From contig VGDA01000305.1 of the NCBI GenBank assembly GCA_016869915.1, forward strand, positions 1 through 5,003: DNA of 5,003 nucleotides. Direction: 5' to 3'. The position numbers were made by a program, and so were the translations under genes. The DNA is from Alphaproteobacteria bacterium. GTDB taxonomy: Bacteria > Pseudomonadota > Alphaproteobacteria > CACIAM-22H2. The notes beneath the pieces are model-generated. The model saw only the letters and a list, made by a program, of their open reading frames with translations. It did not search any database and had not been told where the DNA came from. The first letter of the stretch is position 1. Every line of letters starts with the position of its first letter. Positions 1-5,003 of the stretch are shown here, piece by piece.

Positions 1-629
1 TCGCCGCCGGCGTTGCGCGGCCGCTGCACCGGCCCTGCCTCCGCCTCCAGGCGTGCATAGCGCAGCATGGCGCCCGCGAGCACGTCCTTGGCCTCGGCAT
101 GGGTCGGGACGCCGAAACCTGGAACGTCGATCCCGATGATGCGCACGCCTTCGATCTGCTTGGGCAACAGGTCGAGCGGCACGCCCGAAGCCGTCGGCAC
201 GCAGAGATTGATGACGACCACCGCGTCGTATTCGTCGGGCTGCGCGACCTTGAAGACCGCGTCCCGGATGTCCTCGAAGAGCTGGCCGCGCACGAGGCTC
301 TCGGAATTGAACGGCACGTAGCCGACCGAACGGCGCGCTCCGTAGAAATGCGACGTGAAAGTCAGTCCGTACACGCAGCATGCCGAACCGGAGAGGATCG
401 TCGCCACCCGGCGCATGCGCAGCCCCACCCGCAGCGACCCGAAGGCCGGGCACATCGACTGCGGCTGGTCATGCGGTCCCTTCGGGTAGTCGGCCAGCAG
501 CTTGGCGACACCCTCGGCCTTTCCCGCCAGGCGCGCGGCCTGCAGCAAGGTCTCGCGGCCGCCGTGGCAGCCGGACGCCTCCGGCTTCCCGGCCTGCGTC
601 TCGACGATGTCGAGGCGCGCGTCGTCCAC
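1..629 (-). CDS. bchY: BchY, chlorophyllide a reductase subunit Y (5' part, cut by window edge)
   Basis: BchY pairs with BchZ to form the catalytic, NifDK-like component of chlorophyllide a oxidoreductase, which receives electrons from BchX and reduces the C7=C8 double bond of ring B in the cytoplasm. Reading the minus strand from GTG at 629 gives 209 residues with no stop up to the left edge, under half of the usual length of about 500. Recognisable BchY blocks are CPAFGSLRVGLRM (residues 60-72), SGSACCVYGLTFTSHFYGAR (80-99) and VGYVPFNSESLV (102-113). Cys60, Cys85 and Cys143 fit the three BchY cysteines that bind the [4Fe-4S] cluster in this family. The GTG start is inferred: it lies 2 bp after the bchX stop, has GAGAG about 9 nt upstream, and no ATG is better placed. 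Translation is probably coupled to bchX. bchZ is expected beyond the edge. Confidence 0.95.
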   Translation of the reverse strand, partial: MDDARLDIVETQAGKPEASGCHGGRETLLQAARLAGKAEGVAKLLADYPKGPHDQPQSMCPAFGSLRVGLRMRRVATILSGSACCVYGLTFTSHFYGARRSVGYVPFNSESLVRGQLFEDIRDAVFKVAQPDEYDAVVVINLCVPTASGVPLDLLPKQIEGVRIIGIDVPGFGVPTHAEAKDVLAGAMLRYARLEAEAGPVQRPRNAGG

Positions 630-631
630 GG

Positions 632-1615
632 TCAGGCGCTCTCGTAGAGGACTTCGAGGGACGGCTTCTCGACCGTGCCCGCGGCGCACATGTCCTCGAT
701 CGTCGCGGGGACGAGCGTGACGCCGCGCCCCACTGCATCGCCCTTGAACAGGCCGAGCAGGCCGTCCTGCGTCAGCGGGGTCGGGCGAAGCGGCGGCGCC
801 GCGGCTACCTGGACGCCAAGCGATTCGAACAACGGCGCCCAGCGGCCGCCGGGCTTGCCGACGATCTCGTAGTTGGCGCTCTTGCGGCGGATGTCGTCGT
901 CGGCGGGGATCGACGCCAGGACGGGGATGCCCGCCTTCTCGGCGAAGGCGTGCGCCTCGCCGGTTCCGTCGTCCTTGTTGATGACCATCCCGGCAACGCC
1001 GACGTTGCCGCCGAGCTTTCGGAAATACTCGACCGCCGAGCAGACGTTGTTGGCGACGTAGAGGGACTGCAGGTCGTTCGAGCCGACGACGATCACCTTC
1101 TGGCACATGTCGCGCGCGATCGGCAGGCCGAACCCGCCGCACACGACGTCGCCGAGGAAATCGAGCAGGACATAGTCGAAGCCCCACTGGTGGAAGCCCA
1201 GCTTCTCGAGGAGCTCGAAGCCGTGGATGATGCCCCTGCCACCGCAGCCTCGGCCGACCTCCGGCCCGCCCAGTTCCATCGCGAACACGCCGTCGCGCTT
1301 GAAGCACACGTCGCCGATGGCGACCGCCTCGCCCGCGGCCTTCTTGCGCGCGGAGGTCTCGATGATCGTCGGGCACGCCTTTCCGCCGAACAGGAGAGAG
1401 GTCGTGTCGCTCTTGGGATCGCAGCCGATGAGCAGCACGCGCTTGCCGAGCTGCGCCATGGAGTAGGACAGGTTCGCGAGCGTGAAGCTCTTGCCGATCC
1501 CGCCCTTGCCGTAGATGGCGATTATCTGCGTCGTCTTCGCGGCCGGCGACGTCGACACCGGATCCGGCGGGGTCGCCGCCTCCGCGCGAAGGCGGGCGGT
1601 CATCACGTCCGTCAT
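632..1615 (-). CDS. bchX: BchX, chlorophyllide a reductase iron protein
   Basis: BchX is the NifH/BchL-like ATPase of chlorophyllide a oxidoreductase. As a homodimer with one bridging [4Fe-4S] cluster it passes electrons to BchYZ at the cost of ATP. The product is 327 aa, normal for the family. A P-loop GKGGIGKS lies at residues 36-43, followed by the GCDPKSD block (64-70). The two cluster ligands are Cys124 in GRGCGGRG and Cys159 in DVVCGGFG, and the switch II segment DFLGD is at 152-156. The sequences IVVGSNDLQSLYVANNV and PLTQDGLLGLF are typical of BchX rather than BchL. The ATG at 1615 overlaps the bchC stop by 4 bp (ATGA). It has a strong Shine-Dalgarno, GGAGGT (1628-1623), 7 nt upstream, favouring it over the Met at codon 5. 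The poorly conserved first 28 residues, rich in Ala, Pro and Thr, precede the fold. No key residue is missing. Confidence 0.97.
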   Translation of the reverse strand: MTDVMTARLRAEAATPPDPVSTSPAAKTTQIIAIYGKGGIGKSFTLANLSYSMAQLGKRVLLIGCDPKSDTTSLLFGGKACPTIIETSARKKAAGEAVAIGDVCFKRDGVFAMELGGPEVGRGCGGRGIIHGFELLEKLGFHQWGFDYVLLDFLGDVVCGGFGLPIARDMCQKVIVVGSNDLQSLYVANNVCSAVEYFRKLGGNVGVAGMVINKDDGTGEAHAFAEKAGIPVLASIPADDDIRRKSANYEIVGKPGGRWAPLFESLGVQVAAAPPLRPTPLTQDGLLGLFKGDAVGRGVTLVPATIEDMCAAGTVEKPSLEVLYESA

Positions 1616-2550
1616 CGACGATACCTCCAGTCGAGAACCATCTTCAGGCAGGCGGGTTCGGTGAAAGCCGCCTGGTATGCGCCGGGCGCGCGGTCCGCGT
1701 GCTCGACATGCGTGACCAGGCCGTCGAGCGACAGGCGCCCGTCGGCGACCGCGGTCGCGACCGCCGCGAGGTCGGGCGCGCGCCACTCCGCAGCGACGCG
1801 CAGCCGCGCCTCGCGCATGAAGGCAGGTGCGAAGTCGAAGCGGATCGGCGCCGAATAGAACCCGGCCAGTACGATCTCTCCGCCCGGCGCCAGGCTGCCG
1901 ATCAGGCGGTCGAGCAGCGCGGCATCGCCGCTGCAGTCGTAGATCGCCGCGTAGTCGCGGCGCTCGTCGGCGTCGGGATGGATCACGCGATAGCCGTCGG
2001 CGCCGCCGCACCTGCCCGGGTCGGCCTCCCACACCGTGGGCGTGCCGCCTTCGGCGCAAGCGAGGCGCGCGAGCAGGCGGCCAAGCACCCCATGGCCGAC
2101 GATCAGTTCGGGAACCCGCGCACCGGGCGAGGCCATCGCATGTCGCGCAGTGGCCGCCAGGGCCAGAAGGACGCCGCGCTCGCCGAGCGCCTCGTCGATC
2201 GCATGCGCGCGCGCCTGCGGCGCGACCAGCCGCCCGGCGGCGCCGCCGAACAGGGCGCGCACGCCATCGAAGCAACGCGCACCGGGCACGAAGACGCGCT
2301 CGCCGACGCGGTGCTGCGCGCCGCTTCCGGCGCCCACGACCCTGCCGACAGTCTCGTACCCGGGAACCAGCGGATAGCCCATGCCGGGGAAGTCAGGCAT
2401 CGCCCCACTCCACAGCAGCCGCTCGGTCCCCGTGCTGATGCCGCTCCACTCGACGTCGACGACGACATCGTCCGCGCCCACCGGCGCGAGCCCGACGCGA
2501 TCGACGAAGAGCCTGCCCGGCTCCCTCAGCACGACAGCAAACGTGTCCAT
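1612..2550 (-). CDS. bchC: BchC, 3-hydroxyethyl bacteriochlorophyllide a dehydrogenase
   Basis: BchC oxidises the 3-(1-hydroxyethyl) group of the bacteriochlorophyllide intermediate to 3-acetyl, using NAD+, late in bacteriochlorophyll a synthesis. The 312-aa product has the size and fold plan of a zinc-less medium-chain dehydrogenase. A GroES-like N-terminus (1-120) carries the BchC hallmark WSGISTGTERLLWSG (35-49) and FPGMGYPLVPGYE (54-66). A Rossmann segment with GHGVLG at 152-157 and DCSGD at 205-209 follows. The open frame extends upstream to 2613. I chose the ATG at 2550 because family members begin MxTxAVVL, because GGAAGG lies 6 nt upstream, and because the longer version would start inside the predicted promoter. 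It heads bchCXY(Z): its stop overlaps the bchX start, and its own promoter lies in the gap before crtF. Regulation is probably by a PpsR/CrtJ-type repressor through the palindromes there. Confidence 0.95.
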   Translation of the reverse strand: MDTFAVVLREPGRLFVDRVGLAPVGADDVVVDVEWSGISTGTERLLWSGAMPDFPGMGYPLVPGYETVGRVVGAGSGAQHRVGERVFVPGARCFDGVRALFGGAAGRLVAPQARAHAIDEALGERGVLLALAATARHAMASPGARVPELIVGHGVLGRLLARLACAEGGTPTVWEADPGRCGGADGYRVIHPDADERRDYAAIYDCSGDAALLDRLIGSLAPGGEIVLAGFYSAPIRFDFAPAFMREARLRVAAEWRAPDLAAVATAVADGRLSLDGLVTHVEHADRAPGAYQAAFTEPACLKMVLDWRYRR

Positions 2551-2646
2551 CGAACCCCTTCCGGCGGGCATCGGCCAGCGCCTGCTATCGCCCCCTTGCC
2601 GGATGGCTGTCACTGTATTCGGACGCTTTTGGTTGTCAAGGCAGAC
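2551..2646 (-). promoter_or_regulatory. crtF-bchC intergenic region with bchC promoter
   Basis: On the minus strand a perfect -35 TTGACA (2639-2634) is followed after 16 nt by TACAGT (2617-2612), four of six matches to the -10 consensus. Transcription would start near 2605, giving a leader of about 55 nt before bchC. The two elements fall inside a pair of PpsR/CrtJ-like palindromes listed separately. No hairpin plus T-run terminator for crtF is visible, so transcripts from crtE could also continue into bchC. The promoter call rests on sequence match only. Confidence 0.75.
2608..2625. promoter_or_regulatory. Second, imperfect PpsR/CrtJ-like operator covering the bchC -10 box
   Basis: The site reads CGTCCGAATACAGTGACA on the minus strand: five of the six core bases fit TGT-N12-ACA, with C in place of the first T. 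It encloses the putative -10 TACAGT and lies exactly 8 bp from the neighbouring full site. The R. capsulatus bchC promoter is known for two CrtJ palindromes 8 bp apart across the -35/-10 region, bound cooperatively. The spacing match makes this weaker copy credible. Confidence 0.65.
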
Positions 2647-2651
2647 TTACA
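2634..2651. promoter_or_regulatory. PpsR/CrtJ-like operator covering the bchC -35 box
   Basis: The 18-bp site reads TGTAAGTCTGCCTTGACA on the minus strand, a full TGT-N12-ACA match. Its last bases are the -35 hexamer TTGACA, and its other end overlaps the last codons of crtF. The right half is the preferred GACA and the left half is TGTA rather than TGTC. PpsR/CrtJ is known to repress pigment genes by binding such palindromes under oxidising conditions. That the host has this regulator is inferred. Confidence 0.8.
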
Positions 2652-3813
2652 GTTTCCGCAGTCGCGCCGTCGCCACGCCTGCGCGCAGCGGCAGCGCGGT
2701 GGGGTGCAGCGCGAAATCCGCGAAGCCGGCGCGCGAGAGCAGCGCCGCGATCTCGGCCGGCCGACGCGCCCGCCCCTGCCCCATCGCCATGAGATAGAAC
2801 CCGAAATAGGCGGCACCGACGGCCTCGGCGCCGGGCGCATCGGCCATCGGCTCGCCGATCAGTATCGTGCCGCCCGGCACCAGGGCGGCCCGCGCGACGG
2901 CCAGGATCCGAAGGACCGCGTCGTCTTCGTGATCGTGGAGAATGCGGATCAGCGTGACCAGGTCCGCGCCCTCCGGCACCGGCCCGGTGCGGAAATCGCC
3001 GCCATGGCACCGGATTCGCGCCGCGAGTCCATCCGCTTCGCAGGCGGCTTGCGCGCGCGCGGCGACCGCCGGCAGGTCGAACAGCTCGAGGTCGAGCGCC
3101 GGGTGGCGCCGCGCGACGACGCGCAGGAAGGTGCCTTCCCCGCCGCCCAGGTCGAGCACGCGCGCATGGCGCTCGAACGGATAGGCGGCGACGATCTCCT
3201 CCGCCACCGGCGGCTGGGACAGGGACATGAGCCGCGAATAGGGCGCGACGTCTGCGGCGGTGAGCGCAGTGGGGTCCTCGGCGCGCGCGTAGCCCCAGTA
3301 CCCGCGCAACGACGCGGACGTCGCATCGCCGCGCAGCAGCGCCACCGGATCCGCGAGGTCGCGATAGACGAGCGCGTGATGCTCGACCATCTCGACGAGG
3401 CCGGGATCCCCGCGCACCACGGCGCCCCGCGCGGCCAACGCATAGCGCCCGTCGCGCCGGCGGCGCGCGAGCGCGAGCGCGGCGGCCGCGTCGAGCAGCC
3501 GCTGCGCCTGGACGACCTCCAGCCCGGTCGCCGAAGCGATGTCCGAAGGCGTGCGCGGACTCTCGTGCAGGCGGTCGAGCACGCCCAACCGCACGCAGGC
3601 GAGCAGGACTTGCGAATAGACGAAGCCAGCGCACAGGTCGAATACCGCGCGCGCCTCGCGCCGCGCGAAGGGACGCGACAGGGGAAAGGCGGTCGCCAGT
3701 CGCCGAAACCGCCGGTCTCCGACGAGCGCGACGGCCCATGCGCGGACGCGATCGGCGATCCCGTCGGAGGCCTGGGGTACCGCCTGCGCGTCGCGTCTGG
3801 AGTGGATGCTCAC
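2647..3813 (-). CDS. crtF: CrtF, hydroxyneurosporene-type carotenoid O-methyltransferase
   Basis: CrtF transfers a methyl group from S-adenosylmethionine to the C-1 hydroxyl of 1-hydroxycarotenoids in the spheroidene/spirilloxanthin branch. The 388-aa product matches the usual size. A helical, winged-helix-like dimerisation region lies at about 50-130. The SAM-binding motif VLDLGGGEG is at 219-227, then FDLP (245-248), GGDF (271-274), RILHDH with the likely catalytic-type His293 (290-295), and VPGGTILIGEP (312-322). The start is GTG at 3813, overlapping the crtE stop as GTGA. The same frame stays open upstream to 4218, but that part lies antiphase inside crtE and has no CrtF similarity. The only good Shine-Dalgarno is unusually far away (16 nt), which suggests coupling to crtE translation. 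A general O-methyltransferase is the alternative, but the position between crtE and bchC makes CrtF nearly certain. Confidence 0.94.
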   Translation of the reverse strand: MSIHSRRDAQAVPQASDGIADRVRAWAVALVGDRRFRRLATAFPLSRPFARREARAVFDLCAGFVYSQVLLACVRLGVLDRLHESPRTPSDIASATGLEVVQAQRLLDAAAALALARRRRDGRYALAARGAVVRGDPGLVEMVEHHALVYRDLADPVALLRGDATSASLRGYWGYARAEDPTALTAADVAPYSRLMSLSQPPVAEEIVAAYPFERHARVLDLGGGEGTFLRVVARRHPALDLELFDLPAVAARAQAACEADGLAARIRCHGGDFRTGPVPEGADLVTLIRILHDHEDDAVLRILAVARAALVPGGTILIGEPMADAPGAEAVGAAYFGFYLMAMGQGRARRPAEIAALLSRAGFADFALHPTALPLRAGVATARLRKL

Positions 3814-4679
3814 GCCACGCTCAGCGCGGCCTCCTTGGGCAGGAGCCGGGCGGCCCTGGCGGCGATCTGCGCGCGAAGCGCATCGCGCCCGGGACAGTCG
3901 GGAACCGAGGCGACCGACTCGGCGACAAGTTCCTCGAAGCGCTCCCGAGCACCGAGGGGACCGAGCTGCAGCACCGCGTTCGGCCTTCCGAGCGCCGCGT
4001 CCCGGCCCACGGGCTTGCCGACGTCGGCGGCCGAGGCGAAGGCGTCGAGCAGGTCGTCGGCCACCTGGAAGGCCTCGCCAAGGCATTCGCCGACCATGCG
4101 CCAGGATTCGCCCGGCACGCCGGCCGCCGTGGCCCCCGCGACGGTCGCCGCCGCGAAGAGGGCGCCCGTCTTGGCCTGCTGGTACGCGGCGAGCGAGATC
4201 TCCGGCTCGCTTTCCCATGCCTGGCCGGCGACGATCCCGTTCGGCGCGCCTGCGGCACGGGCCACGACGCTCAGCAGGGAAGCCATCAGCCCCGGCTTGC
4301 GCGCGCCCGCGAGCACCACCGTCTCGAAGGCCAGGACGATCAGCCCGTCGCCGGCAAGCACCGCCAGTGGCTCGCCGAAGGCGCGATGCACCGAGGGTCG
4401 CCCGCGGCGCGTGTCCGCGTCGTCGAAGCAGGGCAGGTCGTCATGGACCAGCGACGCGCAGTGCAGGAGCTCGATCGACGCCGCAGCCGCGTCCGCGAGC
4501 GCCGGATTGCGGTCCCCGCACGCGGCGGCCACCGCGAGGGCCAGCTGCGGCCTGATGCGCGCCCCGCCGGGGAACACCGCGTGCCTGAACGCCGCCACCA
4601 GCCTGGGCGGTGCGCCGACCCCGGCGGTCCTGGCGAGCGCCCCTTCCAGAGCGCGCTCAATGCGTTCGGCCGCGTCCAT
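3810..4679 (-). CDS. crtE: CrtE, geranylgeranyl diphosphate synthase
   Basis: CrtE condenses isopentenyl diphosphate with allylic diphosphates to C20 GGPP, the entry substrate for phytoene synthase and a possible source of the (bacterio)chlorophyll tail. The 289-aa product shows all trans-prenyltransferase landmarks: FPGGARIRP (36-44), the first Asp-rich motif HDDLPCFDDAD (79-89) with the bacterial two-residue insertion, RRGRPSVH (91-98), KTGALF (170-175) and the second Asp-rich motif QVADDLLD (205-212). The residues 4 and 5 before the first Asp are Ser76 and Ala75. Small side chains there fit a C20 product, where FPP synthases carry a bulky aromatic. The ATG at 4679 has AAAGGA 6 nt upstream. 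The gene leads the crtE-crtF unit, diverges from crtD, and sits downstream of two PpsR/CrtJ-type sites. FPP synthase (IspA) is the alternative, disfavoured by residue 75 and by context. Confidence 0.95.
   Translation of the reverse strand: MDAAERIERALEGALARTAGVGAPPRLVAAFRHAVFPGGARIRPQLALAVAAACGDRNPALADAAAASIELLHCASLVHDDLPCFDDADTRRGRPSVHRAFGEPLAVLAGDGLIVLAFETVVLAGARKPGLMASLLSVVARAAGAPNGIVAGQAWESEPEISLAAYQQAKTGALFAAATVAGATAAGVPGESWRMVGECLGEAFQVADDLLDAFASAADVGKPVGRDAALGRPNAVLQLGPLGARERFEELVAESVASVPDCPGRDALRAQIAARAARLLPKEAALSVA
3830..3836 (-). promoter_or_regulatory. Shine-Dalgarno AAGGAGG for crtF, inside the crtE 3' end
   Basis: AAGGAGG is a near-perfect anti-16S match within the last codons of crtE. 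It lies 16 nt before the crtF GTG (3813), longer than the usual 5-10 nt. No in-frame ATG, GTG or TTG sits at a better distance. Ribosomes terminating at the crtE TGA would already be positioned on the overlapping GTG, so this site may only assist re-initiation. Confidence 0.5.
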
Positions 4680-4704
4680 GGCAGGTCCTTTCGTGGCGAG
4701 AGGC

Positions 4705-4722
4705 TGTCTATCTATATGGACA
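4705..4722. promoter_or_regulatory. Perfect PpsR/CrtJ-type operator, crtE-proximal
   Basis: TGTCTATCTATATGGACA fits the full consensus TGTC-N10-GACA in both half-sites. It sits 26 bp upstream of the crtE ATG. Its right half overlaps the proposed crtD -35 and its middle contains the proposed crtE -10. Binding by a PpsR/CrtJ family aerobic repressor is inferred from the motif and from the flanking pigment genes. Confidence 0.85.
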
Positions 4723-4729
4723 ATACAAT

Positions 4730-4747
4730 TGTCATGCTAGATTGACA
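4730..4747. promoter_or_regulatory. Perfect PpsR/CrtJ-type operator, crtD-proximal
   Basis: TGTCATGCTAGATTGACA is a second perfect TGTC-N10-GACA palindrome, 7 bp from the first (centre to centre 25 bp, on one face of the helix within about half a turn). It overlaps the proposed crtD -10 and crtE -35. Two closely spaced copies are the arrangement associated with cooperative PpsR/CrtJ binding. Confidence 0.85.
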
Positions 4748-4784
4748 GTCGGGTCAACCCGTTTCTTCCCCGGACCATCGCCCG

Positions 4785-5003
4785 ATGCGCGAAGGACAGA
4801 CGATCGTGATCGGCGCGGGCGTCGGCGGCCTCGCCTGCGCGATCGACCTGGCGTCGCAGGGGATCGCGGTGCGCGTGCTGGAACGCGCGTCGGCACCGGG
4901 GGGCAAGATGCGGGTCCTGCCCGCGGGCGGCACCGCGGTCGACGCGGGGCCCACGGTCTTCACCCTGCGCGGCGTGTTCGAGGACCTGTTCGCCAGCGCC
5001 GGC
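4785..5003 (+). CDS. crtD: CrtD, carotenoid 3,4-desaturase (5' part, cut by window edge)
   Basis: CrtD introduces the C-3,4 double bond into 1-hydroxy/1-methoxy carotenoids (methoxyneurosporene dehydrogenase in Rhodobacter), an FAD enzyme of the CrtI family acting at the membrane. The 73 visible residues form the FAD-binding Rossmann start: VIGAGVGGLA (8-17), acidic Glu33 closing the second strand (VLERA), PGGKMR (38-43) and DAGPTVFTLRGVFEDLF (53-69). The GGKMR and DAGPTVFT-R-VFE combination is CrtD-like, whereas CrtI usually has GGRA and a different residue pattern after DAGPTV. The frame is closed by TGA at 4743, leaving ATG 4785 as the first start. It lacks a clear Shine-Dalgarno. A GTG at 4806, 9 nt after AAGGA, is in frame but would begin at the Rossmann strand itself. 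Divergence from crtE supports the call. CrtI is the alternative. Confidence 0.88.
   Translation, partial: MREGQTIVIGAGVGGLACAIDLASQGIAVRVLERASAPGGKMRVLPAGGTAVDAGPTVFTLRGVFEDLFASAG

Larger units (their letters stand above)
4680..4784. promoter_or_regulatory. Divergent crtE/crtD promoter region
   Basis: This 105-bp gap is the only AT-rich stretch of the window besides the bchC promoter. For crtD (+), TGGACA (4717-4722) and TAGATT (4738-4743) are 15 nt apart. For crtE (-), ATGACA (4735-4730) and TAGATA (4714-4709) are also 15 nt apart. The spacers are short and the -10 matches weak (4/6 and 3/6), so these hexamers are tentative. Both promoters would share the same two palindromic operators. A short inverted repeat, CGGGT-CA-ACCCG (4750-4761), lies in the crtD leader. 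Confidence 0.7.

Noticed and set aside
380..1858. A 492-codon open frame on the + strand opposite bchY and bchX
   Set aside because: Its composition is that of a frame shadow, and the minus strand encodes clear BchX and BchY motifs over the same bases.
1616..2275. N-terminal extension of the bchX frame into bchC
   Set aside because: The frame happens to stay open upstream of 1615, but the extension is Arg-rich and unlike any BchX. The ATG at 1615 has a strong Shine-Dalgarno and gives the normal family length.
2551..2613. Upstream ATG starts for bchC (at 2613 and 2568)
   Set aside because: They add residues absent from BchC proteins and begin within the predicted promoter or its leader. The ATG at 2550 has the better ribosome site.
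3814..4218. N-terminal extension of the crtF frame into crtE
   Set aside because: It is out of phase with the convincing CrtE sequence and gives a CrtF 135 residues too long. The GTG at 3813 gives normal size.
1699..4740. A 1013-codon open frame on the + strand
   Set aside because: It lies antisense to bchC, crtF and crtE, is low-complexity Arg/Ala/Pro-rich, and has no recognisable domain. Long antiphase frames are expected in GC-rich coding DNA with strong third-position bias.
4754..4963. A 69-codon minus-strand frame opposite crtD
   Set aside because: It overlaps the clear FAD-binding start of CrtD and shows no motif of its own; it is a shadow frame.
1..5003. Search for a novel system, mobile element, CRISPR array, tRNA or rRNA
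   Set aside because: All but the two short intergenic gaps is filled by recognised pigment genes. No transposase, repeat array, terminal inverted repeats or RNA gene is visible.

Overview
The window is a section of a photosynthesis gene cluster from a high-GC, anoxygenic phototrophic purple bacterium. The evidence is the unbroken order crtD / crtE-crtF-bchC-bchX-bchY, with each product recognisable from its family motifs. This order (divergent crtD, then crtEF-bchCXYZ leading towards puf) is the arrangement known from Rhodobacter and several other purple Proteobacteria. The class cannot be fixed from this stretch alone. Spheroidene/spirilloxanthin-type carotenoids and bacteriochlorophyll a are the expected products.

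Layout from right to left, following transcription. At the right edge (4785-5003, + strand) is the start of crtD, a carotenoid 3,4-desaturase. A 105-bp divergent control region (4680-4784) separates it from a minus-strand run: crtE (GGPP synthase, 3810-4679), crtF (hydroxyneurosporene-type O-methyltransferase, 2647-3813), a 96-bp gap with its own promoter, bchC (2550-1612), bchX (1615-632) and the first 209 codons of bchY (629-1, cut by the left edge). crtE/crtF and bchC/bchX overlap by 4 bp (GTGA and ATGA). bchX and bchY are separated by 2 bp.

The genes cooperate in pigment synthesis. CrtE makes the C20 precursor GGPP, which feeds carotenoids and, in principle, the phytyl tail of bacteriochlorophyll. 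CrtF and CrtD act late in carotenoid synthesis. BchX with BchY (and BchZ, presumably beyond the left edge) reduces chlorophyllide a to the bacteriochlorin level. BchC then oxidises the 3-hydroxyethyl group to 3-acetyl.

Both intergenic regions carry pairs of 18-bp palindromes of the PpsR/CrtJ type (TGT-N12-ACA). The crtE-crtD region has two perfect TGTC-N10-GACA copies 7 bp apart. The bchC promoter has one full TGT-N12-ACA copy and one with a single mismatch, 8 bp apart, overlapping recognisable -35 and -10 elements. This points to oxygen/light-controlled repression of the whole cluster. I see no new system, mobile element, RNA gene or CRISPR array; the regulatory architecture is the part most worth a second look.
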